Shown here piece after piece: positions 40,612 through 49,071 of a stretch of 64,000 bases of DNA (positions are counted from its first letter, which is position 1; each line of letters begins with the position of its first letter). Location: contig OZ251457.1 in NCBI GenBank assembly GCA_965242565.1, positions 3,195,940 through 3,259,939 on the forward strand. The letters run 5' to 3'. The position numbers were made by a program, and so were the translations under genes. Source of the DNA: CATQGW01 sp965242565 (GTDB lineage: Bacteria > Chloroflexota > Dehalococcoidia > Bin125). The notes below the pieces were generated by a model. It was not told the origin of the DNA and did no database searches. It saw only the letters and a list, made by a program, of their open reading frames with translations.

Positions 40612-41832
40612 CTAGACGATCTCGAGCATGCGCTCGAGCGCGGCGCGCGCCCACTCGCGCGTCTCGTCGTCGACCGTGATGCGGTTCACCACCCGTCCCT
40701 GCGCCAGCTCTTCGGTTACCCAGGCGAGGTAGGCGGGGTGGACGCGGTACATCGTCGCGCAGGGGCAGATCACGGGGTCGAGGCAGAAGACGGTCTTGCC
40801 CTCGCGCGCGACCTCCTCGTGCAGGCGGTGGACGAGGTTGATCTCGGTACCCACGGCGTAGACGCCGGGCGGTCCGTTGCGCACGTAGTTGATGATGTAC
40901 TCGGTGGAGCCCACGGCGTCGGCGGCGTCGACGACCGGCTCGGGGCATTCGGGATGCACGACGACGCGGCAGTCGGGGTGCTGCTCGCGGGCGCGCTCGA
41001 TCTGGTCGGTGCGGAAACGGATATGCACGGAGCAGTGGCCCTGCCAGAGCAGCACGCGGCTGTCGCGGGCGCGCTCGGGCTTCAGGCCGCCGAGCGCCTT
41101 GTTGGGGTTCCAGACGGCGGTTTCCGTGCGCGGATCGATGCCGAGCCGCTTGGCGGTGTTGCGTCCGAGGTGCTGATCGGGGAAGAAGAGCACCTGGTCG
41201 CCGCGCTCGAAGGCCCAGGCGAGCACGGCGTCGGCGTTGGAGGAGGTGCAGACCGCGCCGCCGTTGCGGCCCACGAACGCTTTGAGCGAGGCGGCGGAGT
41301 TCATGTAGGTGATCGGCACGACGCGGGAGATGTCGGTGACCTCAGCGAGTTCGTCCCAGGAGGCGTAGACGTCGTCGGGCTGGGCCATGTCGGCCATCGA
41401 GCAGCCGGCGGCGAGGTTGGGCAGCACTACGACCTGCTCGGGCGTGGTCAGGATGTCGGCGCTTTCGGCCATGAAGTGGACGCCGCAGAAGATGATGAAG
41501 TCGGCGTCGCGGCGCTGGGCGGCCTGCTGCGCGAGCTTGAAGGAGTCGCCGCGGAAGTCGGCGAACTCGATGATGTCGTCGCGCTGGTAGTGGTGGCCGA
41601 GGATCACGAGCCGCTCGCCCAGCTCGGCGCGGGCGGCGCGGATTCGCTCGCGCAGCTCGTCGGGGCCGAGGTCGAGGTAGGCGTCGGGGATTTCCGGCTG
41701 CCAGTCGGGGCGGTGGGGCTCGGCGACAAGCGGGACGGTGGCGATGTCGGTCTCGCAGGCCTCGTTGGGCAGGTTGGGCGGCAGCCGTTCGGGGACGTAG
41801 GCGGTGGGTATCAGTGTGGTTGTGGTGCTCAT
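40612..41832 (-). CDS. nadA: quinolinate synthase
   Basis: A 406-residue [4Fe-4S] enzyme which condenses iminoaspartate with dihydroxyacetone phosphate to quinolinate. The three cysteines binding the cluster are in AAGCSMADMA, VHPECPEPVVD and DPVICPCATMYRVHP. Other signatures are LVILGHHYQRDDIIEFAD, ITYMNSAASLKAF and FFPDQHLGRNTA. The N-terminus has an extra stretch of about 60 residues compared with the E. coli enzyme. A perfect palindrome for NrtR lies 28 bp upstream of the start. Confidence 0.97.
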   Translation of the reverse strand: MSTTTTLIPTAYVPERLPPNLPNEACETDIATVPLVAEPHRPDWQPEIPDAYLDLGPDELRERIRAARAELGERLVILGHHYQRDDIIEFADFRGDSFKLAQQAAQRRDADFIIFCGVHFMAESADILTTPEQVVVLPNLAAGCSMADMAQPDDVYASWDELAEVTDISRVVPITYMNSAASLKAFVGRNGGAVCTSSNADAVLAWAFERGDQVLFFPDQHLGRNTAKRLGIDPRTETAVWNPNKALGGLKPERARDSRVLLWQGHCSVHIRFRTDQIERAREQHPDCRVVVHPECPEPVVDAADAVGSTEYIINYVRNGPPGVYAVGTEINLVHRLHEEVAREGKTVFCLDPVICPCATMYRVHPAYLAWVTEELAQGRVVNRITVDDETREWARAALERMLEIV

Positions 41833-41859
41833 GGCGCGGGCGCTCTCATCCGGGGCTGG

Positions 41860-41880
41860 TTAGTGTCAGACTGACACTAA
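41860..41880. promoter_or_regulatory. NrtR-type operator of nadA-nadB-nadC
   Basis: The 21-bp sequence TTAGTGTCAGACTGACACTA plus a final A is a perfect inverted repeat with 10-bp arms around one central base. It contains GT-N7-AC, the core known for sites of NrtR, the Nudix-type NAD repressor. It lies 28 bp before nadA, and an nrtR gene is 3.4 kb away. A TTGACA on the minus strand at 41922-41917 may be the -35 box of the controlled promoter. Confidence 0.75.
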
Positions 41881-42006
41881 CAGGATGGGGTCAGTTTCGC
41901 AAAGTAGCCGCCCGACTGTCAAGCGCCGCGCCTTACGGGATGAGCGCTCGCGTACACTCAGCGGAGCAACGCCCGCCATCAACGCCCGACCTGCCAGGGG
42001 ACGCCC

Positions 42007-45000
42007 GTGGATCGCGAACTCAAGGCCTACCTCCGCGCTCTGCGCAAGGAGCTGCGCAGCGGCCAGGCGACGGAGCACAGCTACCGGCCTGCGCTCAAGA
42101 CGCTGATTGAGGCGGTCGGTCCGACCGGAATCCAGGCGGTCAACGAACCTACGCAGGGCGAATACGGCGCGCCCGATTTCATCGTCCACAACAACGGCGT
42201 CCCGGTCGGGCATGTGGAGTGCAAGAACATCGGCGCCAACCTTGACGAGGTGGAGCAGAGCGCGCAGCTGCTGCGCTACCGCGATGCGCTGCCCAACCTG
42301 ATCCTGACGGATTACGTCGAGTTCCGCTGGTACGTCAACGGGGCGCGGCAGTCCGTAGGGATGCTGGCGAACAGCAGCGATGAGAAGCTCAGAGGGCGGC
42401 CCACGCTGACGGTCGGCGCGATCTGGGAGAGCTTCTTCAGCACCGACGGCATCATGATCAACAACCCCGCCGAGCTCGCGCAGCGGATGGCGGGCAAGAC
42501 GCGGCTGTTGCGCGACCACATTCGCGGCCTGCTTGAAGAGGACGAGGCGGGCGTCGCCTCGCTCAGCCAGCTGCTCGAGAGCTACCGGGAGGTGCTGATC
42601 TCCGATCTCAGCGCCGATCGGTTCGCCGATCTGCAAGCCCAGACCATCGCCTACGGCCTGTTCGCGGCGCGCTGCCTCTACGACGATGCGCCCCGGGCGT
42701 TCAGCCGCGAAGTTGCGGCGTTCGCGCAGACCACGCCGTTTCTGCGCGATGTGTTCGGCCGCGTTGCCGGGCCGGCCGCGGATCCGCGAATCACCTGGAT
42801 CATCGACGATCTGGCGCGACTGCTGAGCCGCACCGACATGGCGGCGATCCTGGAGGATTTCGGCAAGCGCACCAAACGCGAAGACCCCGCGATCCACTTC
42901 TACGAGGACTTCCTCGCGGCCTACGACCAACAGCTGAAAGTTCAGCACGGCGTCTACTACACGCCCGAGCCCGTCGTTTCCTACATCGTGCGCAGCGTGG
43001 ACCGGCTGCTGCGCCGCGAGTTCGGTCTGAGCGACGGACTGGCCGATACCGAAACGGTCGAGACCGAAGCGGAGAACGGCGAGACGCGGAGCAGTCCGCG
43101 CGTGCTGATCCTCGATCCGGCGGCCGGCACCGGCTCGTTCCTGCGCGAGGTAGTGGCGGTGATCCGCGCCGATCTGGAGCAGCGCGGGTTGGGCGGCGCG
43201 TGGCCCGATTACGTGCAGCAACACCTGCTGCCGCGGCTGTTCGGCTTCGAGCTGCTGATGGCGCCCTACGCCATCGCCCATCTGAAGCTGGCGATTGAGA
43301 TCGGCGGCGATCCGCGCCAGTTCATGATGCCGACGAACGGGCGGCTCAACGTCTTTCTGACCAACGCGCTGGAGGAGGCGCACGGCGAGGCCGCGCAGGT
43401 GATGTTCGGGGCCGAGATCGCGCGCGAGGCGCGCCAGGCCGATGCGGTGAAGCGCGACCGTCCGGTGATGGTCGTGATCGGCAACCCTCCCTACTCCGGG
43501 CACTCCTCCAACAGAGGCAAGTGGATCAGGGACTTGGCGGCCGACTACAAAGCGGGCATTCCCGAGCTGCAAAAGCCGGGGCAGGCGAAGTGGTTGAGCG
43601 ACGACTACGTGAAGTTCATCCGCTTCGCGCAATGGCGGATTGAGCGCACCGGCGAGGGCGTGCTGGGTTTCATCACTAACCACAGCTACCTCGATAACCC
43701 AACCTTCCGCGGGATGCGCCGCTCGCTGATGCGCACGTTCGACGAGATCTACATTCTCGACCTGCACGGCAACGCGAAGAAAAAGGAGCAGCCGCCGGAC
43801 GGGGGGCCGGACCAGAACGTGTTCGACATTCAGCAGGGCGTGGCGATTGCGCTCTTCGTGAAGCGCAACGGCGGACACGGGGACGCGCGCGTGTTCCACG
43901 AGGATGTTTGGGGCGAGCGCGACGCGAAGCTTGCGTGGCTGGCGAGCAATGAGGTGGCGACTGTCGAGTGGACCGAGCTCGCACCCAAAGCCGCGCACTA
44001 CCTGTTCGTGCCGCGCGACGAAACGCTGGCCGACGAGTACCAGACTGGCTGGTCGGTCCCGGACATCTTCGCTCCTTACGGAGACCCTGCTCCGGGGATC
44101 GTCACGACCCAGGATCAGTTCGCAATTTCCTGGACGGCCGCGGACGCAGTGTCCAAGGTTGAGCGCTTCCTCGCTACGAGGTCGGAAGAGGAGGCTCGCT
44201 CGATCTGGCGGCTTTGCTCGCAGGCTCAGTGGCAATACGGGCGCGCAAAGGACGAGCTCGGGGATAGCGACTGGCGCGACCGCGTTGAGCCCGTCCTGTA
44301 TCGGCCGTTCGACATTCGGACGACCGTCTACGACCGGAACGTCGCCGTTCACCGGCGCGAGCGCGTTATGCGGCACATGAGGGCCGGACCGAACCTGGGA
44401 CTGTCGACTACCGCCCGCATTGAGATTGCGGCAGGGTATGGCCATGTCTTCGCGACGCGGTGCATGATGACGCATCACGCAGTGTCGCTCAAGGAAGGCA
44501 ACTACCTGTTCCCGCTTTACGTGTACGCGGATCCGTGCGACATGGAGATCGACGTTGCGGACCGCTCGCCAAACCTCGCGCCGGAGTTCGTTGCCGAGGT
44601 CGCCGCTGCGCTCGATCTGGAGTTCAGGCCCGAAGGCGGCGGTGATCTTGAGGCGGCGTTCGGTCCTGAGGATGTGTTCCACTACATCTACGCGGTACTG
44701 CACAGCCCCGAGTACCGCAGCCGTTACGCCGATTTTCTCAAGTCGGACTTTCCCCGTGTGCCGCTGCCGGATCGGCGCAGGGGGCGCTACATCCGTCGGC
44801 TGCGACGCGGGCTGTTTGCGCAGCTCGCCGAGCTGGGCTCGCGGCTCACGGCGCTGCACTTGATGGAGGCGGTGGGCGACGAGCAGCCGGTGTTCAGCGC
44901 GCAGGGGACCAATCTGGTCGAGAGGGTTCGCTACGTCGAGCCGATTGACGGCGATCCGGGGCGCGTGTACATCAATGCGACGCAGCACTTTGAGGGCGTT

Positions 45001-45219
45001 GCGCCCGAAACGTGGGAGTTCACGATCGGCGGCTATCAGCCCGCGCAGAAGTGGCTCAAGGATCGCCGGGGGCGCGAACTCTCCTACGACGATATTGAGC
45101 ATTACCAGCGCATCTGCGCCGCGCTGGCGGAGACGCCGCAGCTGATGTCGCGGATCGATGAGGTGGTTGACGCGCACGGCGGCTGGCCGTTGAGCGGGCC
45201 GGGGGAGGCGGAAGTGTGA
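42007..45219 (+). CDS. single-chain restriction-modification enzyme (type IIG/ISP-like)
   Basis: A 1070-residue protein joining nuclease, adenine methyltransferase and specificity parts. The N-terminus has a PD-(D/E)xK nuclease: P56-D57 then V70-E71-C-K73. The middle has AdoMet motif I, DPAAGTGSFLREV, and the catalytic NPPYSG of N6-adenine methylases. LPRLFGFELLMAPYAIAHLK and DDYVKFIRFAQWRIE, and the long C-terminus, resemble the type ISP family's methylase and target-recognition region, but there is no helicase domain, hence the type IIG-like label. It starts at GTG 42007. No separate specificity gene is near, so it can act alone. It sits between the nad operon and nrtR, probably inserted. 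Confidence 0.85.
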   Translation: MDRELKAYLRALRKELRSGQATEHSYRPALKTLIEAVGPTGIQAVNEPTQGEYGAPDFIVHNNGVPVGHVECKNIGANLDEVEQSAQLLRYRDALPNLILTDYVEFRWYVNGARQSVGMLANSSDEKLRGRPTLTVGAIWESFFSTDGIMINNPAELAQRMAGKTRLLRDHIRGLLEEDEAGVASLSQLLESYREVLISDLSADRFADLQAQTIAYGLFAARCLYDDAPRAFSREVAAFAQTTPFLRDVFGRVAGPAADPRITWIIDDLARLLSRTDMAAILEDFGKRTKREDPAIHFYEDFLAAYDQQLKVQHGVYYTPEPVVSYIVRSVDRLLRREFGLSDGLADTETVETEAENGETRSSPRVLILDPAAGTGSFLREVVAVIRADLEQRGLGGAWPDYVQQHLLPRLFGFELLMAPYAIAHLKLAIEIGGDPRQFMMPTNGRLNVFLTNALEEAHGEAAQVMFGAEIAREARQADAVKRDRPVMVVIGNPPYSGHSSNRGKWIRDLAADYKAGIPELQKPGQAKWLSDDYVKFIRFAQWRIERTGEGVLGFITNHSYLDNPTFRGMRRSLMRTFDEIYILDLHGNAKKKEQPPDGGPDQNVFDIQQGVAIALFVKRNGGHGDARVFHEDVWGERDAKLAWLASNEVATVEWTELAPKAAHYLFVPRDETLADEYQTGWSVPDIFAPYGDPAPGIVTTQDQFAISWTAADAVSKVERFLATRSEEEARSIWRLCSQAQWQYGRAKDELGDSDWRDRVEPVLYRPFDIRTTVYDRNVAVHRRERVMRHMRAGPNLGLSTTARIEIAAGYGHVFATRCMMTHHAVSLKEGNYLFPLYVYADPCDMEIDVADRSPNLAPEFVAEVAAALDLEFRPEGGGDLEAAFGPEDVFHYIYAVLHSPEYRSRYADFLKSDFPRVPLPDRRRGRYIRRLRRGLFAQLAELGSRLTALHLMEAVGDEQPVFSAQGTNLVERVRYVEPIDGDPGRVYINATQHFEGVAPETWEFTIGGYQPAQKWLKDRRGRELSYDDIEHYQRICAALAETPQLMSRIDEVVDAHGGWPLSGPGEAEV

Positions 45220-45229
45220 GCAGGCGCTA
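45208..45229. repeat. repeat end supplying stop codons of two convergent genes
   Basis: The sequence GGCGGAAGTGTGAGCAGGCG followed by CTA is the same tail motif that ends other repeats at 7121 and 40614. Here TGA (45217-45219) ends the plus-strand restriction gene and CTA (45227-45229) is the stop of the minus-strand nrtR. Confidence 0.7.
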
Positions 45230-45904
45230 GGAGCGGTGAGTGAAGCGGTAGAGGCGGGCGGGGCGGTGGGGGCCGTCGGCGCGGAATTCTTCGGTGGGGG
45301 AGATGAAGTCGGTGGCCTTGATTCGGCGGCGGAAGTTTCGTTTGTCCAGCGCGCGGCCGAGGATTGCTTCGTAGACCTGCTGGAGTTCGCGCATCGTGAA
45401 GTGCGTGGGCAGCAGGCTGTAGGCCGCGTCGGTGTACTGGAGTTTGTTGATCAGGCGCTCGCGCGCCGTCTCGATCACCCGCTCGTTCTCGAACGCCAGG
45501 GGCGGCATGTCGTCGAGCGAAAACCAGCCCGGGCGCCAGGCGGTGCGCTGGGCGAGCCGCACGCGGCGGTGGTCGACCAGGGCGAACCAGGCGACTGCGA
45601 CGCTGCCCTCGATCGGCGAGCGGTCGAGGTTGCTGAAGGTGTAGAGCTGCTCGAGGAAGATGTCGGTCACGCCGGCCTCCTCGGCGAGTTTGCGGACAGC
45701 GGCGCGGTCGAGCGATTCGCCGACTTCGAGCGCGCCGCCGGGCACCGCCCAGCGGCCCTCTTCGGGGGGCGCGGAGCGCTCGATCAGCAGCACCTGGAGT
45801 CCGTCGTCGGCGACGGTGAAGATCACGACGAGCACGGCGACATCGGGGCGGCGGGTGGGCGTGGGCGCGTCGGCGGGCGCGGAGCGTCTGGCGCGGGCGG
45901 TCAC
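45227..45904 (-). CDS. nrtR: NrtR, Nudix-type transcriptional regulator of NAD metabolism
   Basis: About 225 residues: an N-terminal Nudix domain (WAVPGGALEVGESLDRAAVR, KLAEEAGV) and a C-terminal winged helix (YSLLPTHFTMRELQQVYEAI, then DKRNFRRRI). This two-part layout is the NrtR family, whose Nudix half binds ADP-ribose or related NAD derivatives and frees the operator. The Nudix box REXXEE is changed to R-K-L-A-E-E, so hydrolysis is likely weak or lost, as in other NrtRs. The start is taken as GTG 45904, overlapping the miaB stop (GTGA); an ATG ten codons upstream is the alternative. Its probable target is the palindrome at 41860-41880. Confidence 0.88.
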   Translation of the reverse strand: MTARARRSAPADAPTPTRRPDVAVLVVIFTVADDGLQVLLIERSAPPEEGRWAVPGGALEVGESLDRAAVRKLAEEAGVTDIFLEQLYTFSNLDRSPIEGSVAVAWFALVDHRRVRLAQRTAWRPGWFSLDDMPPLAFENERVIETARERLINKLQYTDAAYSLLPTHFTMRELQQVYEAILGRALDKRNFRRRIKATDFISPTEEFRADGPHRPARLYRFTHRS

Positions 45905-47247
45905 GAGCGGGCCGGGACGCCCTGCAGGGACCATGCGCCGGTGCGCGTGACCGTGACCGTGACCGCGTCGCCCGCGCGCAGGCTGCCGGCGGGGGCGTCG
46001 AAGTGGACCAGCTTCATCGTGCGGCTGCGGCCGGTGAGGCGTTCGTTGGCCGCGTCTTCGGCGGGCTTGAGCTCCTCGACGATCACTTCGACATCGCGCA
46101 GCAGGTAGGTCGCGTTGATTTGGCTGGAGACCTCGCGTTGCAGCTCCTCGATCGCGTGCAGGCGCTCCGATTTGAGCTCGGCGGGCACGTCATCGAGCTG
46201 TTGGCGCTCGGCGTAGGTGCCGGCGCGCGGGCTGTAGGCAGCGACATGCACCTTGTCGAAGCGGAGTTCGGCGAGCAGGTCGTAGGTCGCGCGGAAGTCG
46301 GCGTCGGTTTCGCCGGGGAAGCCGACGATTACGTCGGTGCTGATTCCGGCCTGCGGCCAGAGGCTGCGCACCTTTTCGACGCGGTCGCGGAATTGGGCGA
46401 CCGAGTAGCCGCGCCGCATGTTGGTCAGCACGTCGTCGGAGCCCGACTGCACGGGCAGCGAGAAGGCTTCGCAGACTTTGGGCAGCGTCGCCATCCCTTC
46501 GAGAATGCGATTGGTCATGTCGGGCGGATAGGAGGTCAGCTGGCGGATGCGCAGCAAGCCGTCGAGGTCGTGGATCTTGGCCATCAGGTCGAACAGGTCG
46601 GCGTGGTCGGTGCGCGGATCGACGGGCGGCTGGTCCTTGCCGTAAGCCTCGACGGTCTGGCCGAGCAGGGTGACCTCGCGCACGCCGCGCGCGAGGTGCG
46701 CTTCGATTTCGCGGCGCACCTCGGCGATCGGGCGGCTGCGTTCGCGCCCGCGGCGCAGCGGCACGATGCAGTAGGTGCAGAACTTGTCGCAGCCCTCGAT
46801 GACCGGGACGTAGGCGGTGGGGCGCGTCTCGTGGGGGAAGACCTGCGGCCAGAACTCGCCGCCGTCGTCCTCGGCCTGCGGGATGTCGGGCAGGTCGAGC
46901 AGTTCGATGATGCGGTCGAACTGCTGCGGCTGGGCCCAGGCGTCGACCCAGGGGAAGCGTTTGGCGAGCGGGTCGTCGCGGCGGGCGGCGCGCGGGCCGA
47001 CCATGCAGCCCATCACGGCGACGCGCATTTCGGGGCGTTCCAGTCGCAAGCGTTTGAGCGTGCCGAGCTTGGCGGTCGCCTTGTCCTCGGCGTGCTGGCG
47101 CACGGCGCAGGTGTTGAGCACGACCAGCTGGGCGTCGCGCGGCTGATCGGTCTGCTCGAAGCCGAGTCGTTGCAGGCCAGCGGCGAGTTTGGCGCTGTCG
47201 GCGGTGTTGACCTGGCAGCCGACGGTCCAGATGTGAAACTGCGGCAT
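45901..47247 (-). CDS. miaB: tRNA-2-methylthio-N6-dimethylallyladenosine synthase
   Basis: A 448-residue radical-SAM methylthiotransferase that adds the 2-methylthio group to i6A37 of tRNAs. The N-terminal UPF0004 domain has its three cysteines in VGCQVNTAD, LNTCAVRQHA and VMGCMVGP; the radical SAM motif is CDKFCTYC; and a TRAM domain ends the protein (GRSRTMKLVHFDAP ... GDAVTVTVTRT). It starts at ATG 47247, 39 bp from the tRNA-Ser gene, and is translationally joined to nrtR. Confidence 0.94.
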   Translation of the reverse strand: MPQFHIWTVGCQVNTADSAKLAAGLQRLGFEQTDQPRDAQLVVLNTCAVRQHAEDKATAKLGTLKRLRLERPEMRVAVMGCMVGPRAARRDDPLAKRFPWVDAWAQPQQFDRIIELLDLPDIPQAEDDGGEFWPQVFPHETRPTAYVPVIEGCDKFCTYCIVPLRRGRERSRPIAEVRREIEAHLARGVREVTLLGQTVEAYGKDQPPVDPRTDHADLFDLMAKIHDLDGLLRIRQLTSYPPDMTNRILEGMATLPKVCEAFSLPVQSGSDDVLTNMRRGYSVAQFRDRVEKVRSLWPQAGISTDVIVGFPGETDADFRATYDLLAELRFDKVHVAAYSPRAGTYAERQQLDDVPAELKSERLHAIEELQREVSSQINATYLLRDVEVIVEELKPAEDAANERLTGRSRTMKLVHFDAPAGSLRAGDAVTVTVTRTGAWSLQGVPARS

Positions 47248-47286
47248 CGTCGCATCCCCGGGAGTCCGCCGGGCGTGATGGTTGAG

Positions 47287-47376
47287 TGGCGGAGGGTGTG
47301 GGATTCGAACCCACGACCGAGTCTCCCCGGAACCCGCTTAGCAGGCGGGCGCACTAGGCCACTATGCGAACCCTCC
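47287..47376 (-). tRNA. tRNA-Ser (anticodon GCU)
   Basis: On the minus strand the gene runs from GGAGGGT at 47376 to ACCCTCC-G-CCA at 47287. The acceptor stem of seven pairs is perfect, the T arm has GGTTCGAATCCC, and the anticodon loop CTGCTAA gives GCU, reading AGC/AGU. The long variable arm (TTCCGGGGAGACTCGG) is typical of serine tRNAs. The CCA end is encoded. Confidence 0.95.
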
Positions 47377-47430
47377 ACCAGTGAGCGTAGCAGCGCGGCG
47401 GCGCGGTAGGCGGGGCGGTAGGCTGCGTGA

Positions 47431-48375
47431 ATGCAACGGCGGATATCAGCGCTGCGTACACAAGGCGGCAGGCTGCGGGGCGGCAGGCGGCGGGGCGCGG
47501 CGGGGCGTCTTGCGCCTCTTGCGCTCCGGGCGCGGGCGGCGCTGGGGTACCGCGCGTTGGCGCCGCTCGCGGCGCTGGGGGCGATCGTTGCCGCGCTGGC
47601 GATCGCCGTGCCGCTCGGCTTGGGCACGCAGAGCGACGCCTTTGTGCTGGCTTCGAGCGACGGCGCGCCGTTTGTCGTGGAGGTGGAGGGGGAGGGCGAC
47701 CGCTGGGTGTTGCTGGGGCACATGTACCCGACGCAGCGCGGCACCTGGAACAAGCTGACGGAGCGGCTGTTGGCCGAGGGCTACCGCGTGATGCGCTGGG
47801 ACTTTCGTTGCCACGGCGCGTCGCGCTGCGTGATCAGCGATCGCAAGATCGACGATGCGCCGGACATCTACCGCGAGTGGGAGGCGGCGATCGATTACGC
47901 CGTGTCCGAGGGGGCGCGCGAGCTGTACGGCTTCGGAGCCAGCTTCGGCGGCACCAGCCTGATGCAGGTCGCGGCGGACCGCGGCGATGAGTTCGTCGCC
48001 GTCGGCGCGGTTTCCAGCCCCAACATCTTCCCCAACAAGCCGCCGGAGAACTACCGCGCCGAGCGGCTCGACGGGCTGCGCCGCGTCCACGAAATCGGCG
48101 TGCCCAAGCTGTTCATCGTGGGCGCGCGGAACTGGTGCGCCTATCTCTATTCGGACCGCTTCTTCGAGCGCTCGGTCGCCCCCGCGCGGCTGGTCGTGCT
48201 GGAGTCGGATCTGCACGGCACGACGCTGCTCGACGATCGCGAGGTCGGTCCCACGGCGGTAGAGGAGATCGTCGCGTTTTTCGCCAATCCGCAGTCGGTG
48301 CAGGGCAAGCAGGAGCGCAATCTCGCGCCCGACGCGGATCCGCAATACGAGTGCGACACGGGCGGCGACGATTAG
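47431..48375 (+). CDS. membrane-anchored alpha/beta hydrolase
   Basis: A 314-residue protein. The first 45 residues are highly basic, then LAPLAALGAIVAALAIAVPL is a single membrane anchor, so the catalytic part is probably outside. The hydrolase fold shows GHMYPTQRGTWNKL, RWDFRCHGAS, the nucleophile elbow LYGFGASFGGTSL and a late His in ESDLHGTTLL. It is similar to dienelactone hydrolase or acyl-esterase-like folds but the substrate is unknown. The stop TAG begins a repeat unit that holds a 13-bp hairpin at 48436-48466. Confidence 0.75.
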   Translation: MQRRISALRTQGGRLRGGRRRGAAGRLAPLALRARAALGYRALAPLAALGAIVAALAIAVPLGLGTQSDAFVLASSDGAPFVVEVEGEGDRWVLLGHMYPTQRGTWNKLTERLLAEGYRVMRWDFRCHGASRCVISDRKIDDAPDIYREWEAAIDYAVSEGARELYGFGASFGGTSLMQVAADRGDEFVAVGAVSSPNIFPNKPPENYRAERLDGLRRVHEIGVPKLFIVGARNWCAYLYSDRFFERSVAPARLVVLESDLHGTTLLDDREVGPTAVEEIVAFFANPQSVQGKQERNLAPDADPQYECDTGGDD

Positions 48376-48435
48376 GGCGTGTTCACACTTCCGCCATACC
48401 CGCACCGCGCCCACCGCCACACTCGCCCTCTACTT

Positions 48436-48466
48436 CGTCATACCCGCGGCAAGCGCGGGTATGACG
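48436..48466. terminator. 13-bp inverted repeat, likely bidirectional terminator
   Basis: CGTCATACCCGCG and CGCGGGTATGACG pair perfectly around GCAAG. It lies between the convergent hydrolase gene and the higA-like gene, and is a short form of the end of the mini-element at 34410-34759. It has no U-run, so its terminator role is presumed from location. Confidence 0.55.
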
Positions 48467-48532
48467 GAGAGGGAGCGGGAACGGCGGAAGCTGGGTGCGC
48501 GCCTGCGGTAGGCGAATTTGCGTGAACCCGTC

Positions 48533-48835
48533 CTAATCCGTTTTGGCGGGTGCCGCTTCGCGTTGCGCGCGGATTTCGGCCAGAATTTGGTCGTGCAGCT
48601 CCTGAAGGTTGAGCCACGATTGGGCTCGAACGCCGAGCGCCGCCTCGATCGCTTCAGCGGTCTCCCGGATGATGTCCTGCTGTTCTGCGAGGATCGAGTT
48701 CACGATCTCCGGCGGCGACTGCATCAGCGCGGCCAGGCGCTCCGGCGCAATCTCGCGCGCCTCGATCTCCATGCGCAGCACCGCACCCGGATGGAGCGCA
48801 TAGTCCGGCGGATAGCGGAGCGTGAGTTTAGCCAC
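48533..48835 (-). CDS. HigA-like antitoxin (XRE family), second copy
   Basis: A 100-residue helix-turn-helix protein of the HigA/VapI type. The GTG at 48835 is chosen because the protein then has exactly the same length and alignment as the paralog at 49072-49374 (YALHPGAVLRMEIEAREIAP against SALHPGKFLRQEVAARGISQ). The family motif LHPG..L, the HTH (PERLAALMQSPPEIVNSIL) and the C-terminal SWLNLQELHDQ are visible. No HigB-like toxin frame is next to it. It could be a regulator that lost its toxin or could act with a distant one. Confidence 0.75.
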   Translation of the reverse strand: MAKLTLRYPPDYALHPGAVLRMEIEAREIAPERLAALMQSPPEIVNSILAEQQDIIRETAEAIEAALGVRAQSWLNLQELHDQILAEIRAQREAAPAKTD

Positions 48836-48856
48836 GGTAGTCGACGACCTCGACAA

Positions 48857-49045
48857 TCATTCTCGCTCGTTCGCCCTCACCTGCGCTCGGTCAACTGTCC
48901 CGGACTGATCGGCGGTGAGGGCTTGCAGGTCGTGCGGCGTGTTCGTCTCCAGTGCGCCGCCGCGTTCCCGTCCGCAGACGATGGCGAAGGTGGCGGCGAC
49001 CAGGATCGCTGCGACGAGCTCGGCGAGGATGATGTGCTTCTTCAC
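48857..49045 (-). CDS. small single-span membrane protein
   Basis: A predicted 62-residue protein from GTG 49045. It begins MKKHIILAELVAAILVAATF, a basic start and hydrophobic segment typical of a signal-anchor, followed by a polar part of about 35 residues. It lies between two higA-like genes with 26-bp and 21-bp gaps, where a toxin gene would be expected. It has no HigB features. Function unknown; coding status is likely but not certain. Confidence 0.45.
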   Translation of the reverse strand: MKKHIILAELVAAILVAATFAIVCGRERGGALETNTPHDLQALTADQSGTVDRAQVRANERE

Positions 49046-49071
49046 GACCAGTCAGCCGATGCACGTGCAGG

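Noticed and set aside
48831..48860. A 10-codon frame MIVEVVDYRG before the second HigA-like gene, resembling the C-terminal end of HigB toxins
   Set aside because: The frame cannot be extended upstream into a RelE-like protein, and the similarity is only a few residues.
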